A stretch of 64,000 nucleotides of DNA from Yoonia sp. BS5-3 (GTDB lineage: Bacteria; Pseudomonadota; Alphaproteobacteria; Rhodobacterales; Rhodobacteraceae): assembly GCF_038069655.2 (NCBI RefSeq), contig NZ_CP150951.2, positions 3,498,001-3,562,000 of the forward strand, written 5' to 3'. The position numbers were made by a program, and so were the translations under genes. Position 1 is the first letter of the stretch; each line of letters begins with the position of its first letter. Shown here one piece after another: positions 28,146-36,174 of this stretch. The notes beneath the pieces were generated by a model. The model was given only the letters and a program-made list of their open reading frames with translations, did not search any database and was not told the DNA's origin.

Positions 28146-29303
28146 ATGACCATCGTACCGGTCACAAGTGCAGACCTGGATGCGGCCGAAGTCAGCTGGT
28201 TTTCAGCCCTGTGCTCGGATGATTATCAGTTCCTCGGCGTACCCGATGGCGATCTGCGCAGCAGCTGGGAACATTGCCGCGATATCGCCCTGACGGCCGA
28301 GGAACAAGGGTTCCGCAACATCCTCGCCCCCTCCTCTTTTCAGGTCGGGCAAGACACGCTTTCATTCGTCGCCGGCATGGCACCACTCACGGATCGGATG
28401 AATTTCCTCGCAGCGATCCGCTGCGGGGAAATGCAACCGATCATGCTGGCACGGACGGTCGCCACGCTTGACCATATGCTCAAAGGGCGGCTGACGCTGA
28501 ATGTCATCAGCAGCGACTTCCCCGGCGAAGTGGCCGAAAGCAGCTACCGCTACAAACGCAGCCATGAGGTTGTTGAAATCCTGCGCCAAGCGTGGACGCA
28601 GGACGAAATCAACCACGATGGGGAAATCTACCAATTCAAAAACGTGCCCACCGATCCGGCACGGCCCTATCAGCAAAACGGCGGGCCACTGCTCTATTTC
28701 GGCGGCTACTCGCCTGCGGCGCTGGAACTTTGCGGGGCACAATGCGACGTCTACCTGATGTGGCCCGAACCAGTCGAACAACTCGAACAGCGGATGAAAG
28801 ACGTGCACGCAAAGGCCGAAGCCCACAACCGCACGCTCGACTACGGGCTGCGGGTGCATATGATCGTGCGCGATACCGAGGCCGAGGCAAAAGAATACGC
28901 CGACTACATCGCCTCTAAACTGGATGATGAATACGGCAAACTGATCCGGGACCGGGCGCATGACAGCATCTCGCTTGGGGTCGCGCATCAGGCTAAGGCA
29001 CGGGAACTGGCCGATAAATTCGGCTATGTCGAACCCGGGCTCTGGACCGGCGTCGGGCGGGCACGCTCTGGCTGTGGGGCGGCGCTGGTTGGGTCGACCG
29101 ACCAGATCATGACAAAAATCGAGGCCTATCAAAAGATGGGGATCCGTGCTTTCATCTTCTCAGGCTACCCGCATATCGACGAGGCGAAACATTTCGGCAG
29201 CCGCGTGATGCCGAACCTGAAAACCTGCTCATTGCCCCATGAATACGGGCGTGTGCCATCTGAAACACCAGCCACGCCGCTCGGCACAGGGATCCGCAAG
29301 TGA
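28146..29303 (+). CDS. smoC: FMN-dependent sulfonate monooxygenase, SmoC (sulfoquinovose monooxygenase)-like
   Basis: A 385-residue bacterial-luciferase-like monooxygenase of the SsuD group. Reduced FMN plus O2 would convert the C-6 sulfonate of a sugar to an aldehyde and sulfite. The SsuD-type substrate residues are in place: W206 (YLMWPEP), R236 and H238 (GLRVHMIVRDT) and H343 (GYPHIDE). From memory these are the positions proposed for the sulfonate pocket of sulfoquinovose monooxygenase SmoC. It heads an operon with an aldo/keto reductase (GTGA overlap), a flavin reductase and a TRAP transporter. An alkanesulfonate monooxygenase is the alternative, but the sugar-type reductase and regulator argue against it. 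Confidence 0.8.
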   Translation: MTIVPVTSADLDAAEVSWFSALCSDDYQFLGVPDGDLRSSWEHCRDIALTAEEQGFRNILAPSSFQVGQDTLSFVAGMAPLTDRMNFLAAIRCGEMQPIMLARTVATLDHMLKGRLTLNVISSDFPGEVAESSYRYKRSHEVVEILRQAWTQDEINHDGEIYQFKNVPTDPARPYQQNGGPLLYFGGYSPAALELCGAQCDVYLMWPEPVEQLEQRMKDVHAKAEAHNRTLDYGLRVHMIVRDTEAEAKEYADYIASKLDDEYGKLIRDRAHDSISLGVAHQAKARELADKFGYVEPGLWTGVGRARSGCGAALVGSTDQIMTKIEAYQKMGIRAFIFSGYPHIDEAKHFGSRVMPNLKTCSLPHEYGRVPSETPATPLGTGIRK

Positions 29304-30190
29304 ACCGCATCCAGATTACCAATGACCTTTCCTTCAGCCGCATCGTTTACGGGATGTGGCGGCTTGGGGATGACACAGACACCTCGCCCGCCCACGTGCA
29401 GGCCAAGATCGAAGCCTGCCTGGAGCAAGGCATCACGACCATGGATCAGGCCGACATCTATGGCGGCTATGAAGCCGAAGAAGTGCTGGGTAACGCACTC
29501 AAGGCCGCCCCTGCCCTGAAAGACAAGATCGAGATCGTCACAAAATGCGATATCGTGGCACCGATGGGCCGTTACAGCGACGCACGGGTGAAATACTACG
29601 ACACCAGCCGGGATCATATCCTGGCCTCTGTGGATCATTCGCTGCGGCTGATGGATGTGGACAAGATCGACACGCTTCTGGTGCACCGGCCGGATCCGAT
29701 GATGGATCACAAGGAAACCGGCGCCGCATTGGATGCGGTCGTGGCCTCCGGCAAGGTGCGCAGCGTCGGGGTGTCCAACTTCAAACTGCACGATTGGACA
29801 TTGCTGCAATCGGCGATGGACACAAAACTGGTCACCAACCAGATCGAACTATCGCTGACCGCGCATCAAGGCTTCACCAATGGCGATGTGGCGTATCTGC
29901 AGGAACGGGATGTGCCGATCATGGCATGGTCGCCCTTGGGCGGCGGCAGCCTGATGACCGGTAATGGCGCACCGCAAGATGCGCTGGCCAAGGTGGCAGA
30001 GGCCAATAGCGTTGACAGTGGGGCTGTTGCAGTGGCTTGGCTGCTCGCCCACCCAGCCAATATCATGCCGGTGATGGGCACCAACAACCTCAGCCGGATC
30101 AAAGGCTTGTCAGACGCTTTAAAAGTGAAAATGGACCGGCAAACCTGGTTCGAACTCTACACCGCCGCGCTCGGCACCGAGGTCCCATAA
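29300..30190 (+). CDS. Aldo/keto reductase, SmoB-like (candidate 6-dehydroglucose reductase)
   Basis: A 296-residue TIM-barrel oxidoreductase with the complete AKR tetrad: D49 and Y54 (MDQADIYGGY), K82 (VTKCD) and H129 (LLVHRPDP). It begins with GTG at 29300, overlapping the monooxygenase stop by 4 bp. It belongs to the YdhF-like group. In the sulfoquinovose monooxygenase pathway SmoB is an AKR that reduces 6-dehydro-D-glucose, the monooxygenase product, to glucose with NADPH. The adjacency to monooxygenase and flavin reductase makes that role likely here. Other sugar-aldehyde substrates remain possible. Confidence 0.82.
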   Translation: MNRIQITNDLSFSRIVYGMWRLGDDTDTSPAHVQAKIEACLEQGITTMDQADIYGGYEAEEVLGNALKAAPALKDKIEIVTKCDIVAPMGRYSDARVKYYDTSRDHILASVDHSLRLMDVDKIDTLLVHRPDPMMDHKETGAALDAVVASGKVRSVGVSNFKLHDWTLLQSAMDTKLVTNQIELSLTAHQGFTNGDVAYLQERDVPIMAWSPLGGGSLMTGNGAPQDALAKVAEANSVDSGAVAVAWLLAHPANIMPVMGTNNLSRIKGLSDALKVKMDRQTWFELYTAALGTEVP

Positions 30191-30693
30191 TGGAGGCGGG
30201 CACCATCGCCAGCTTTGACCCCAGCGCCGATGCCGATAGCTTTCGGGGCGCCTTGGGCAGCTTTGCGACCGGGATCACCGTGGTGACGACGGACAGCCCC
30301 GAAGGGCCGGTCGGGATCGTGGCAAACAGCTTTTCCAGCGTCTCGCTTGATCCGCCATTGGTGCTTTGGTCGCCGGCCAAATCATCCAAACGGTTCGAAC
30401 ATTTCGCAGGCTCGCGGCGCTATGCGATCCATGTGCTAGGGGCAGACCAACGCGATATCTGCGCGGCCGTGGTCAAATCAAAAACAGCGATCAGTGATCT
30501 GCCAACACACCCGTCCCATTGCGGCATGCCGCTGATTGACGGGGCCGTGGCAACCTTCGAATGCAATCTCGAAGCCACGCATGATGCGGGCGATCACGTG
30601 ATCATTGTTGGCCGCGTGACAAAAGCACATTATGCAGGTGGCGAGCCGCTTGTGTTTCACGGGGGAAAATACGGAGCCTTCAAAGAAACCTGA
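30190..30693 (+). CDS. NAD(P)H:flavin reductase, SmoA/HpaC-like
   Basis: A 167-residue flavin-reductase-domain protein: FRGALGSFATGITVVTTDSPEG, GIVANSFSSVSLDPPLVLWSPAKSSKRFEHF, and DHVIIVGRVTKAHYAGGEPLVFHGGKYG. These are the FMN-binding and dimer segments of the short-chain flavin reductases that supply reduced FMN to two-component monooxygenases. It starts within the aldo/keto reductase stop codon (TAATG). Its obvious partner is the luciferase-like monooxygenase two genes upstream. Confidence 0.88.
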   Translation: MEAGTIASFDPSADADSFRGALGSFATGITVVTTDSPEGPVGIVANSFSSVSLDPPLVLWSPAKSSKRFEHFAGSRRYAIHVLGADQRDICAAVVKSKTAISDLPTHPSHCGMPLIDGAVATFECNLEATHDAGDHVIIVGRVTKAHYAGGEPLVFHGGKYGAFKET

Positions 30694-30705
30694 TTTCTTT
30701 TGGCC

Positions 30706-30776
30706 CCAAATATCCCGGGGGAATTGCCCGGCACGGGCAAGGGGGCAGCGCCCCCAAAACATGGGCAAAATGCCCA
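30706..30776. repeat. Tandem GC-rich hairpins between flavin reductase and TRAP genes
   Basis: Three adjacent palindromes occur in about 55 bp: TTGCCCG-GCA-CGGGCAA (30724-30740), GGGGGC-AGC-GCCCCC (30741-30755) and GGGC-AAAAT-GCCC (30763-30775), preceded by GGCCCCAAATATCCCGGGGG. This string resembles intergenic repeats common in Rhodobacteraceae. Inside an operon it could stabilise the upstream message or lower expression of the transporter. The exact element boundaries are uncertain. Confidence 0.65.
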
Positions 30777-30797
30777 AAAAACAGGGGAGGAGCCGGA

Positions 30798-31394
30798 ATG
30801 TCGGTCCTGTTTGGCCTTCTTTGGCCGATAGAGCGGTTCAACACCGCAGTGCTTGCGATAGGCAAAGCCATCGCGGTTGCCGCGCTGACCATTATGGTTT
30901 GCCTGATTCTTGGGCAGGTCTTTTTTCGCTATGTGCTGAATGACGCGCCCAACTGGACAGAGGAAGGCGCGCGGTTCGGAATGCTCTGGATGACCGGGCT
31001 GATGGCGCCACTGGCCTACCGGATGGGGGGCTTTGTTTCCATCGACATGCTCGAACGGGCCCTGCCCCGAATGGCTTCGGCCATTCTCTCACTGATCCTG
31101 ATGAGCATTGCCATGTGGGTGCTTGTGATTGCCTGGGACAAGGGTTGGAACAACCATATCACCGGGATTTCCGGGCGCGGCTGTTCGTCATCACTGCGGT
31201 GGCCACTAGGGATTGAGATCGGGCGCTGCGGCGATAAATTCGCCAACAGCTACCAATATGCGTCACTCTGGGTTGGGGTGAACCTGTTGATTGTCGTGAA
31301 CGCCGAATTGATTATCCGGCAAATCATCAAGATCACTGGCGGCGGCGACAGACTTAAACCATTGAACGCAGACGATTTTCAAGGAGCCGACTGA
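30798..31394 (+). CDS. TRAP transporter small permease (DctQ type)
   Basis: A 198-residue membrane protein with four hydrophobic helices. It has RYVLNDAPNWTEEGARFGMLWMTGLMAPLAYRMGGFVSIDML in helices 1-3, the standard DctQ pattern with the W-E-E segment. It has an unusual insert before helix 4 (TGISGRGCSSSLRWPLGIEIGRCGDKF) with two Cys that could form a periplasmic disulfide. Its stop overlaps the large permease start (TGATG). A GGGGAGG site precedes the ATG. Confidence 0.9.
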   Translation: MSVLFGLLWPIERFNTAVLAIGKAIAVAALTIMVCLILGQVFFRYVLNDAPNWTEEGARFGMLWMTGLMAPLAYRMGGFVSIDMLERALPRMASAILSLILMSIAMWVLVIAWDKGWNNHITGISGRGCSSSLRWPLGIEIGRCGDKFANSYQYASLWVGVNLLIVVNAELIIRQIIKITGGGDRLKPLNADDFQGAD

Positions 31395-32962
31395 TGCTAT
31401 TATGGTTCCTTCCCGTCTTTCTTGTACTGATCATGGTCGGCTTGCCCGTAGCCTTCGCGCTGCTGGCTGCCCCCTTCGCGCTGCTGACACTGGATGATCA
31501 GGCCCGGCAACTCTCAGTGCTTTATCGCAATTTCTACACAGGGATGGACAGTTTCCCCCTGATGGCCCTGCCCTTCTTTATGCTGGCGGGGGAAATCATG
31601 AACCGGGGCGGGATCACCACCCGCCTGGTCGAGTTTTCCCAGGCCTTCATGGGGCACCTGCGCGGCGGGCTGGCGCATGTGAATATCCTGTCATCGATCC
31701 TCTTTGCCGGGCTTTCAGGCTCCGCCGTGGCGGACACATCGGCGCTCGGTTCGACATTGATCCCCGCCATGGAGAAAAACGGCTATTCCCGCAAATTCGC
31801 GGCTGCGATCACGGCTGCCTCTTCGGTGATCGGGCCGATTATCCCGCCATCGGGGATCATGATCATCTATGCCTACGTGATGGGCGAAAGCGTCGCTGCA
31901 CTGTTCCTGGCGGGGATTGTGCCGGGTGTCATGGTCGGGGTTGGGCTGATGGTCATGGTACGGCTGATGGCCGACCGGTACGACCTGCCCAAGGCGGAAC
32001 GGATCGTCACCAAAGACCAATCCGTATCGCAAGTGGAATATTGGGTCAGTTTTGCATTGCTGCGGATCAACGTCGCCGGGCTTTTGATGGCCGTCTACAG
32101 CGGTCTGGCAACAACGGTTGGGCTGGCTGAGATCAACGAAGCAGGCGATAAAATCCACGCGTTGAACCTGTGGGTGGTATTCGGGGCGCTGCTGGCCATC
32201 GCGCATGTCATGCTGATGGGCTACCGCAAAAAGGTCAGCCATGATTTTCGGATGGTCTGCAAAAAGGCGATCGCGCCGCTGCAAACACCGATCATCATCC
32301 TCGGCGGGATCCTCGTGGGGGTCTTCACCCCAACCGAAGCCTCAGCCATCGCGGTTGCCTACGCGCTTGTGGTCAGCTTTCTGGTGCTGCGATCCATGAC
32401 ACTGAAGGATCTGGGACAAGTGCTGACCCGCTCGGCGCTTGGAACCTCAGCTGTTTTGCTGCTGGTTGGGGCGGCTGTGGCGTTCAAAACCGTGGTCAGC
32501 CTCAGCTATGCACCGCAAATCCTGTCAGACTACATCCTGTCGCTGTCCGACAACCCGCTGATGCTGCTGTTCCTGATCAATATTCTGCTGTTTGTGGTGG
32601 GGATGTTCCTGGATGCGGGACCGGCAATCATCATCCTGGGGCCAATCCTGGGACCCATCTTTGTGGACCTGGGCGTGCACCCGGTGCATTTCGCCATCAT
32701 CATGAGCGTGAACCTGACGGTGGGGCTGGCAACACCGCCCATGGGGCTTGTCTTATTCGTGGCCAGTACAGTGTCCAAGGAAAAGGTCGAAACCATCGCC
32801 AAGGCGATCCTGCCTTTCCTGGCGGTCGAGATTTTTGTGATCTTCCTGATCACCTATATCCCGGCGATCTCAATGACGGTGCCCTATGTGACCGGCTTTT
32901 TAGGCTGCGGGCCGGAAGTTGGCTTTAGCGCCTGTATCAGCCCGGCACCGGGCGGAAACTAA
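31394..32962 (+). CDS. TRAP transporter large permease (DctM type)
   Basis: A 522-residue polytopic protein with about 12-13 helices. Typical DctM blocks include PFFMLAGEIMNRGGITTRLVEFSQAFMGHLRGGLAHVNI, LFAGLSGSAVADTSALGSTLIPAME, IGPIIPPSGIMIIYAY, GVFTPTEASAIAVAYA and NLTVGLATPPMGLVLFVAS. It is longer than the usual 430 residues because of an extra stretch of helices around residues 215-285. It works with the small permease and the binding protein that follows, driven by the sodium or proton gradient. Confidence 0.93.
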   Translation: MLLWFLPVFLVLIMVGLPVAFALLAAPFALLTLDDQARQLSVLYRNFYTGMDSFPLMALPFFMLAGEIMNRGGITTRLVEFSQAFMGHLRGGLAHVNILSSILFAGLSGSAVADTSALGSTLIPAMEKNGYSRKFAAAITAASSVIGPIIPPSGIMIIYAYVMGESVAALFLAGIVPGVMVGVGLMVMVRLMADRYDLPKAERIVTKDQSVSQVEYWVSFALLRINVAGLLMAVYSGLATTVGLAEINEAGDKIHALNLWVVFGALLAIAHVMLMGYRKKVSHDFRMVCKKAIAPLQTPIIILGGILVGVFTPTEASAIAVAYALVVSFLVLRSMTLKDLGQVLTRSALGTSAVLLLVGAAVAFKTVVSLSYAPQILSDYILSLSDNPLMLLFLINILLFVVGMFLDAGPAIIILGPILGPIFVDLGVHPVHFAIIMSVNLTVGLATPPMGLVLFVASTVSKEKVETIAKAILPFLAVEIFVIFLITYIPAISMTVPYVTGFLGCGPEVGFSACISPAPGGN

Positions 32963-32987
32963 TCAGTATAAAAAGGGAGAACTATCA

Positions 32988-34049
32988 ATGCTGAACAAAA
33001 TGAAAATCGCGGCCACCGCTGCGCTTTTGGCGACACCATTCGCCGCATGGGCGCAGGCCGAGCCGGAATTCACCATCCGAGCCACTGCAAACTCCAATGA
33101 AAACGACGAAGATTATGACGGTCTGGTCGTGTTCAAAAGCTATGTCGAAGCCGCTTCTAACGGGCGCATCGGGGTAGAACTCTTCATCGGCACGCAGCTT
33201 TGTGCGACGGGCGCGGAATGCCTCGAAGGCGTGTCCGAAGGGTCCATCGATGTCTATATCTCCACCTCTGGCGGTGCTGCTGGCATCTTCCCTTATGTGC
33301 AGGTGCTGGACCTGCCATATCTGATGGCCAATGACCGGGTGGCAGAGCATGTGCTGACCTCCGACTTTGTGCGCACCATGCGGGACATGGCGCTGGAAGA
33401 CAGCGGTGACACGATCCGTCTGATGACTATCGGCAACACTGGCGGCTGGCGTAACTTCGCGAATACGCAGCGCCGTGTGGCAGAGCCTTCCGACATGGAA
33501 GGTCTGAAAATCCGGACCGTTGTGGCCGACCTGCCGCAGGAACTGGTCCGCGCGCTTGGCGCCTCCCCAACGCCGATCCCATGGCCCGAGCTGTTCACCT
33601 CATTCCAGACCGGCGTTGTTGAAGGCTCCAAAAACGGGATCACCGACATCATGGGCATGAAATTCCCAGATGCGGGTCTGCAATACATGACACTGGACGG
33701 GCACGCCTATATGGGCGCGCTCTGGTGGATGAGCAACGACAACTTCATGGCGATGCCAGAGGATTTGCGCCGCGTCGTTGTCGATGGCTTTGCCGAACTG
33801 CAGCAAGCCACATTCGCCTCGCCCAAGCGCAAATCAATCGAAGCCTACCAGGCTTTCGTTGAGGGTGGCGGCGATCTCTATGTGCCAACGCCCGAGCAAA
33901 AAGCAGCCTTCGCCGAAGCCGCAGCACCGGTCCAGGATTGGTTCCGCAGCAATGTTGACCGCGGCGACGAAATCCTCGACGCGCTGATCACTGCCGTGGG
34001 CGAAGCCGAAGCCGAGCTTGAAGCCGCCTACGCAAGCGACCTGAACTAA
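32988..34049 (+). CDS. TRAP transporter substrate-binding protein (DctP type)
   Basis: A 353-residue periplasmic protein. A signal peptide ends near residue 22 (FAAWAQA), and the mature part follows the DctP fold. FVRTMRDM, GNTGGWRNFANTQRRVAEPSDMEGLKIRTV (with the Arg that normally contacts an anionic group) and ELFTSFQTGVVEGSKNG are recognisable. Two Cys (QLCATGAEC) may be disulfide bonded. The Arg suits a carboxylate or sulfonate ligand, so in this operon the ligand could be sulfoquinovose or its glyceryl glycoside. The ATG at 32988 follows AAAAGGGAG. A terminator follows the gene. Confidence 0.9.
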   Translation: MLNKMKIAATAALLATPFAAWAQAEPEFTIRATANSNENDEDYDGLVVFKSYVEAASNGRIGVELFIGTQLCATGAECLEGVSEGSIDVYISTSGGAAGIFPYVQVLDLPYLMANDRVAEHVLTSDFVRTMRDMALEDSGDTIRLMTIGNTGGWRNFANTQRRVAEPSDMEGLKIRTVVADLPQELVRALGASPTPIPWPELFTSFQTGVVEGSKNGITDIMGMKFPDAGLQYMTLDGHAYMGALWWMSNDNFMAMPEDLRRVVVDGFAELQQATFASPKRKSIEAYQAFVEGGGDLYVPTPEQKAAFAEAAAPVQDWFRSNVDRGDEILDALITAVGEAEAELEAAYASDLN

Positions 34050-34070
34050 GCATCGCGCTAAAGTAACACG

Positions 34071-34099
34071 AAAGGCCGCCCCTAACCGGGCGGCCTTTT
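34071..34099 (+). terminator. Rho-independent terminator of the TRAP operon
   Basis: AAAGGCCGCCC and GGGCGGCCTTT form a perfect 11-bp stem around a 6-base loop, ending in TTTT, about 20 bp after the binding-protein stop. It closes the smoC-to-TRAP transcript. Confidence 0.92.
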
Positions 34100-34429
34100 G
34101 CTGTTTTACTCATCTGATCGACTTGTACGATCTGAAGGGAATATTCTGGCGGCGGCGGAATGGGCAATGTCATCAGCTTCCAGATTGGACGCGTTGACGG
34201 CGTCATTTGAAGCAAACCCGGCAAAGGCCCAACTACGATCTTTCTGGCACGGGCCGAAGCCCGCCAGCCTTTTCCACTTATAATATCTCTTCCGCTGATG
34301 ATGATCCGAACCAAGCAATCTTTGGGCACGGCACCATAGGGATGCCGCACACAACATCGCACGCTGACATACAACAGGTTTCAATCTGCGCTTTGATCAA
34401 AACCCGCGACGCGCCAAAAAGCTCGCGGA
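34100..34429. other. Gap without a convincing gene
   Basis: 330 bp with open frames on both strands. The longest is a 92-codon minus frame (34106-34384) with a basic first half and an acidic second half, no recognisable domain and no good ribosome-binding site. It may be a remnant gene; I see nothing firmer. Confidence 0.35.
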
Positions 34430-34891
34430 TCAAGCGGCAATAGCTGTCTGCGCATCTTCATATAGCTGCTGCACAAAATCATACATGCCAGCACCGCCGC
34501 TATCCTCTTCTGACAGAGCCTCAAACAGGCTTTGAAACAGCGATTCCGCGTCAATGCCGCTTGGATCACCGCTGGGCGGCGGGCCACCGTTTGGCGGTCC
34601 GTTTTTGCCTTCAGGACCACCAGCCTCGCGGGCGGCTTCGGCGCCGACATCAAGCTCGGCAATGCTCAGCAGACCGTCGCCATCTGTATCGATATCACCA
34701 AAACCATCGCCAATCCGCTGGCCTAGTTTTGTATCTTCAATCTCGCTCGCCGACAGGCTGCCAGAGCCATCAGCATCCAGCTTTTTCACCAGATCCTCAC
34801 CCGATGGGGGCGGCGGCGGAGGCGGACGGTTCTGACCCGATTGCGTCGCGAACGACACCATGGACAAGTTATTCACGCGAAGACCTTTCAT
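34430..34891 (-). CDS. EF-hand domain protein
   Basis: A protein of about 153 residues with two calcium-binding EF-hand loops: DADGSGSLSASEIE and DTDGDGLLSIAEL, with Asp/Ser/Gly/Glu at the expected chelating positions. A Pro tract (PPPPPPPSGED) precedes them, a Gly/Pro-rich linker follows, and the C-terminus is helical. No clear signal peptide is seen. The start is uncertain: ATG at 34891, ATG at 34861 or GTG at 34906 are in frame and none has a strong ribosome-binding site. Bacterial EF-hand proteins of this type often act in Ca2+ buffering, but the role here is unknown. Confidence 0.7.
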   Translation of the reverse strand: MKGLRVNNLSMVSFATQSGQNRPPPPPPPSGEDLVKKLDADGSGSLSASEIEDTKLGQRIGDGFGDIDTDGDGLLSIAELDVGAEAAREAGGPEGKNGPPNGGPPPSGDPSGIDAESLFQSLFEALSEEDSGGAGMYDFVQQLYEDAQTAIAA

Positions 34892-34976
34892 CCGTAAGTT
34901 TCGCACGAAAGTTGACAGACCAATCTTAGCAACGCGTTACCGCATATGCGGCGCGGACCCGAAAATAGATAGCATT

Positions 34977-35582
34977 TTATTCAACTGCCTTATACCCTGT
35001 AGCGCGCGCTTTGCGTCGAGCTTCGTATTTGTCCCAAATATGCATACGCCCCTTCTGCCGGGCATCGGCCAGCCACAGCTTTTTGCGAGCATCCGGCGTT
35101 TCGAATTGGGCATAAACACCACCCGAATACTTCGGCCAATCTAAGGCTAAACCCAGTTTAACCATCTCAGATGACAAATCACGCCCGTCTGGCAAGAAAC
35201 ACTTTGCAACCGTCCGACCATGGCTATCCTTCCCGGTCACTTCCGCGCGTATTTTCTGCCCTTTGCAAAGCCTGTGCAACGCCCACTTGGCCTTCTTCCC
35301 AAGCGGGTGCCCAAATTCGGGGGCATCAATCCCAAAAAGGCGAATTTCAGTGTTTTTGATCCTGAGACCGTCACCATCGGTGACGAAGGCAAGCCCAGCA
35401 ATCTCATATCGAACGGTTGCCCGGGGCACAACACCTGATCGCGTATGTTGAACTTTTGGTGGATGCGACGGTGGCGGTTCTTTGGGAGGCGAGCGAGACG
35501 TCGATCCTTGCGATAACCGGATCGGCAAAATGAGCATCCCAAACACGACACCAACAGCAATAACAATACCAAAAACTTCCAA
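34977..35582 (-). CDS. Membrane-anchored thermonuclease (SNase-like) family protein
   Basis: A 201-residue protein. An N-terminal hydrophobic anchor (residues 4-22) and a Ser/Pro linker precede an SNase-like OB domain: VTDGDGLRIKNTEIRLFGIDAPEFGHPLGKKAKWAL, then DSHGRTVAKCFLPDGRDLSSEMVKLGLAL. The catalytic Arg in RLFGIDAPE and the D/E pair are present, and the second Arg is in HGRTV, so nuclease activity is plausible. The site faces the periplasm. GC content is lower than in the flanking core genes. Confidence 0.82.
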   Translation of the reverse strand: MEVFGIVIAVGVVFGMLILPIRLSQGSTSRSPPKEPPPSHPPKVQHTRSGVVPRATVRYEIAGLAFVTDGDGLRIKNTEIRLFGIDAPEFGHPLGKKAKWALHRLCKGQKIRAEVTGKDSHGRTVAKCFLPDGRDLSSEMVKLGLALDWPKYSGGVYAQFETPDARKKLWLADARQKGRMHIWDKYEARRKARATGYKAVE

Positions 35583-35673
35583 GCGCCGCTCCGTAGGTGG
35601 TGTATAGAAAAATCAATACACGCATAGAGCGATTCTTGATAGATGATTGTCATCATTATGACCTAGTAGAATT

Positions 35674-36174
35674 TTACCGAAACGGATACATCCAGCCCTT
35701 GTAGTCATCTACAAGGACTTCGGCCCGGGCCCGTTCGGCGGCGGTCAGACGCGGGGTGATCAGCTCAAGCGAATCCAGTGCATCCGGGTCCCCGCCTATT
35801 GCCGATAAGGCATACCAAAGATAGGCTCTGACCATATCTGGCGCGGGCAAGCCCCGGCCGACCTCATAGTACCAGCCAAGCCCGGATTGTGCCCCAGGAT
35901 GCCCTTTCAAAGACGCCCGCAAGTACCAGTCAAACGCGCGCTCATCATCGCGCTCAACCCCCAGGCCAAGGGCGTACATGACGCCGATCAATTCCTCGGC
36001 TTCGGCATTGCCAGAGCGGGCATAGACCTCAAACAGCGCGCGGGCTTCGGCGTAGTCCCCCGCCTCCATCAGATCGCGCGCCGTCTCCATATCGGCCTGG
36101 GCAGGCGCCGCCCAAAGCAGCGCCAAAGCCAAAGCGTATGTACAGCGTCTGTACGCATTCTGTACCGGGTGCAT
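35674..36174 (-). CDS. Sel1-repeat periplasmic protein
   Basis: A 166-residue secreted protein: signal peptide ALALALLWAAPAQA-DM, then tetratricopeptide-like Sel1 repeats (DYAEARALFEVYARSGNAEAEELIGVMYALGLGV; DDERAFDWYLRASLKGHPGAQSGLGWYYEVGRGL). Such solenoids usually mediate protein interactions. The start is well supported by AAGGAG 7 bp upstream. Its ATG is directly back-to-back with the in-frame ATG of the divergent cytochrome peroxidase. Confidence 0.83.
   Translation of the reverse strand: MHPVQNAYRRCTYALALALLWAAPAQADMETARDLMEAGDYAEARALFEVYARSGNAEAEELIGVMYALGLGVERDDERAFDWYLRASLKGHPGAQSGLGWYYEVGRGLPAPDMVRAYLWYALSAIGGDPDALDSLELITPRLTAAERARAEVLVDDYKGWMYPFR
36139..36165. promoter_or_regulatory. 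Three TGTAC direct repeats at 11-bp spacing
   Basis: TGTAC occurs at 36139, 36150 and 36161, exactly one helical turn (11 bp) apart, just inside the Sel1 gene and immediately before the divergent peroxidase start. The 11-bp period is not a multiple of three, so the coding frame does not explain it. It could be a row of binding sites on one DNA face. The regulator is unknown. Confidence 0.35.

Noticed and set aside
34106-34384. 92-codon minus-strand open frame after the TRAP terminator
   Set aside because: No clear ribosome-binding site or family; it may be a gene remnant but cannot be supported.
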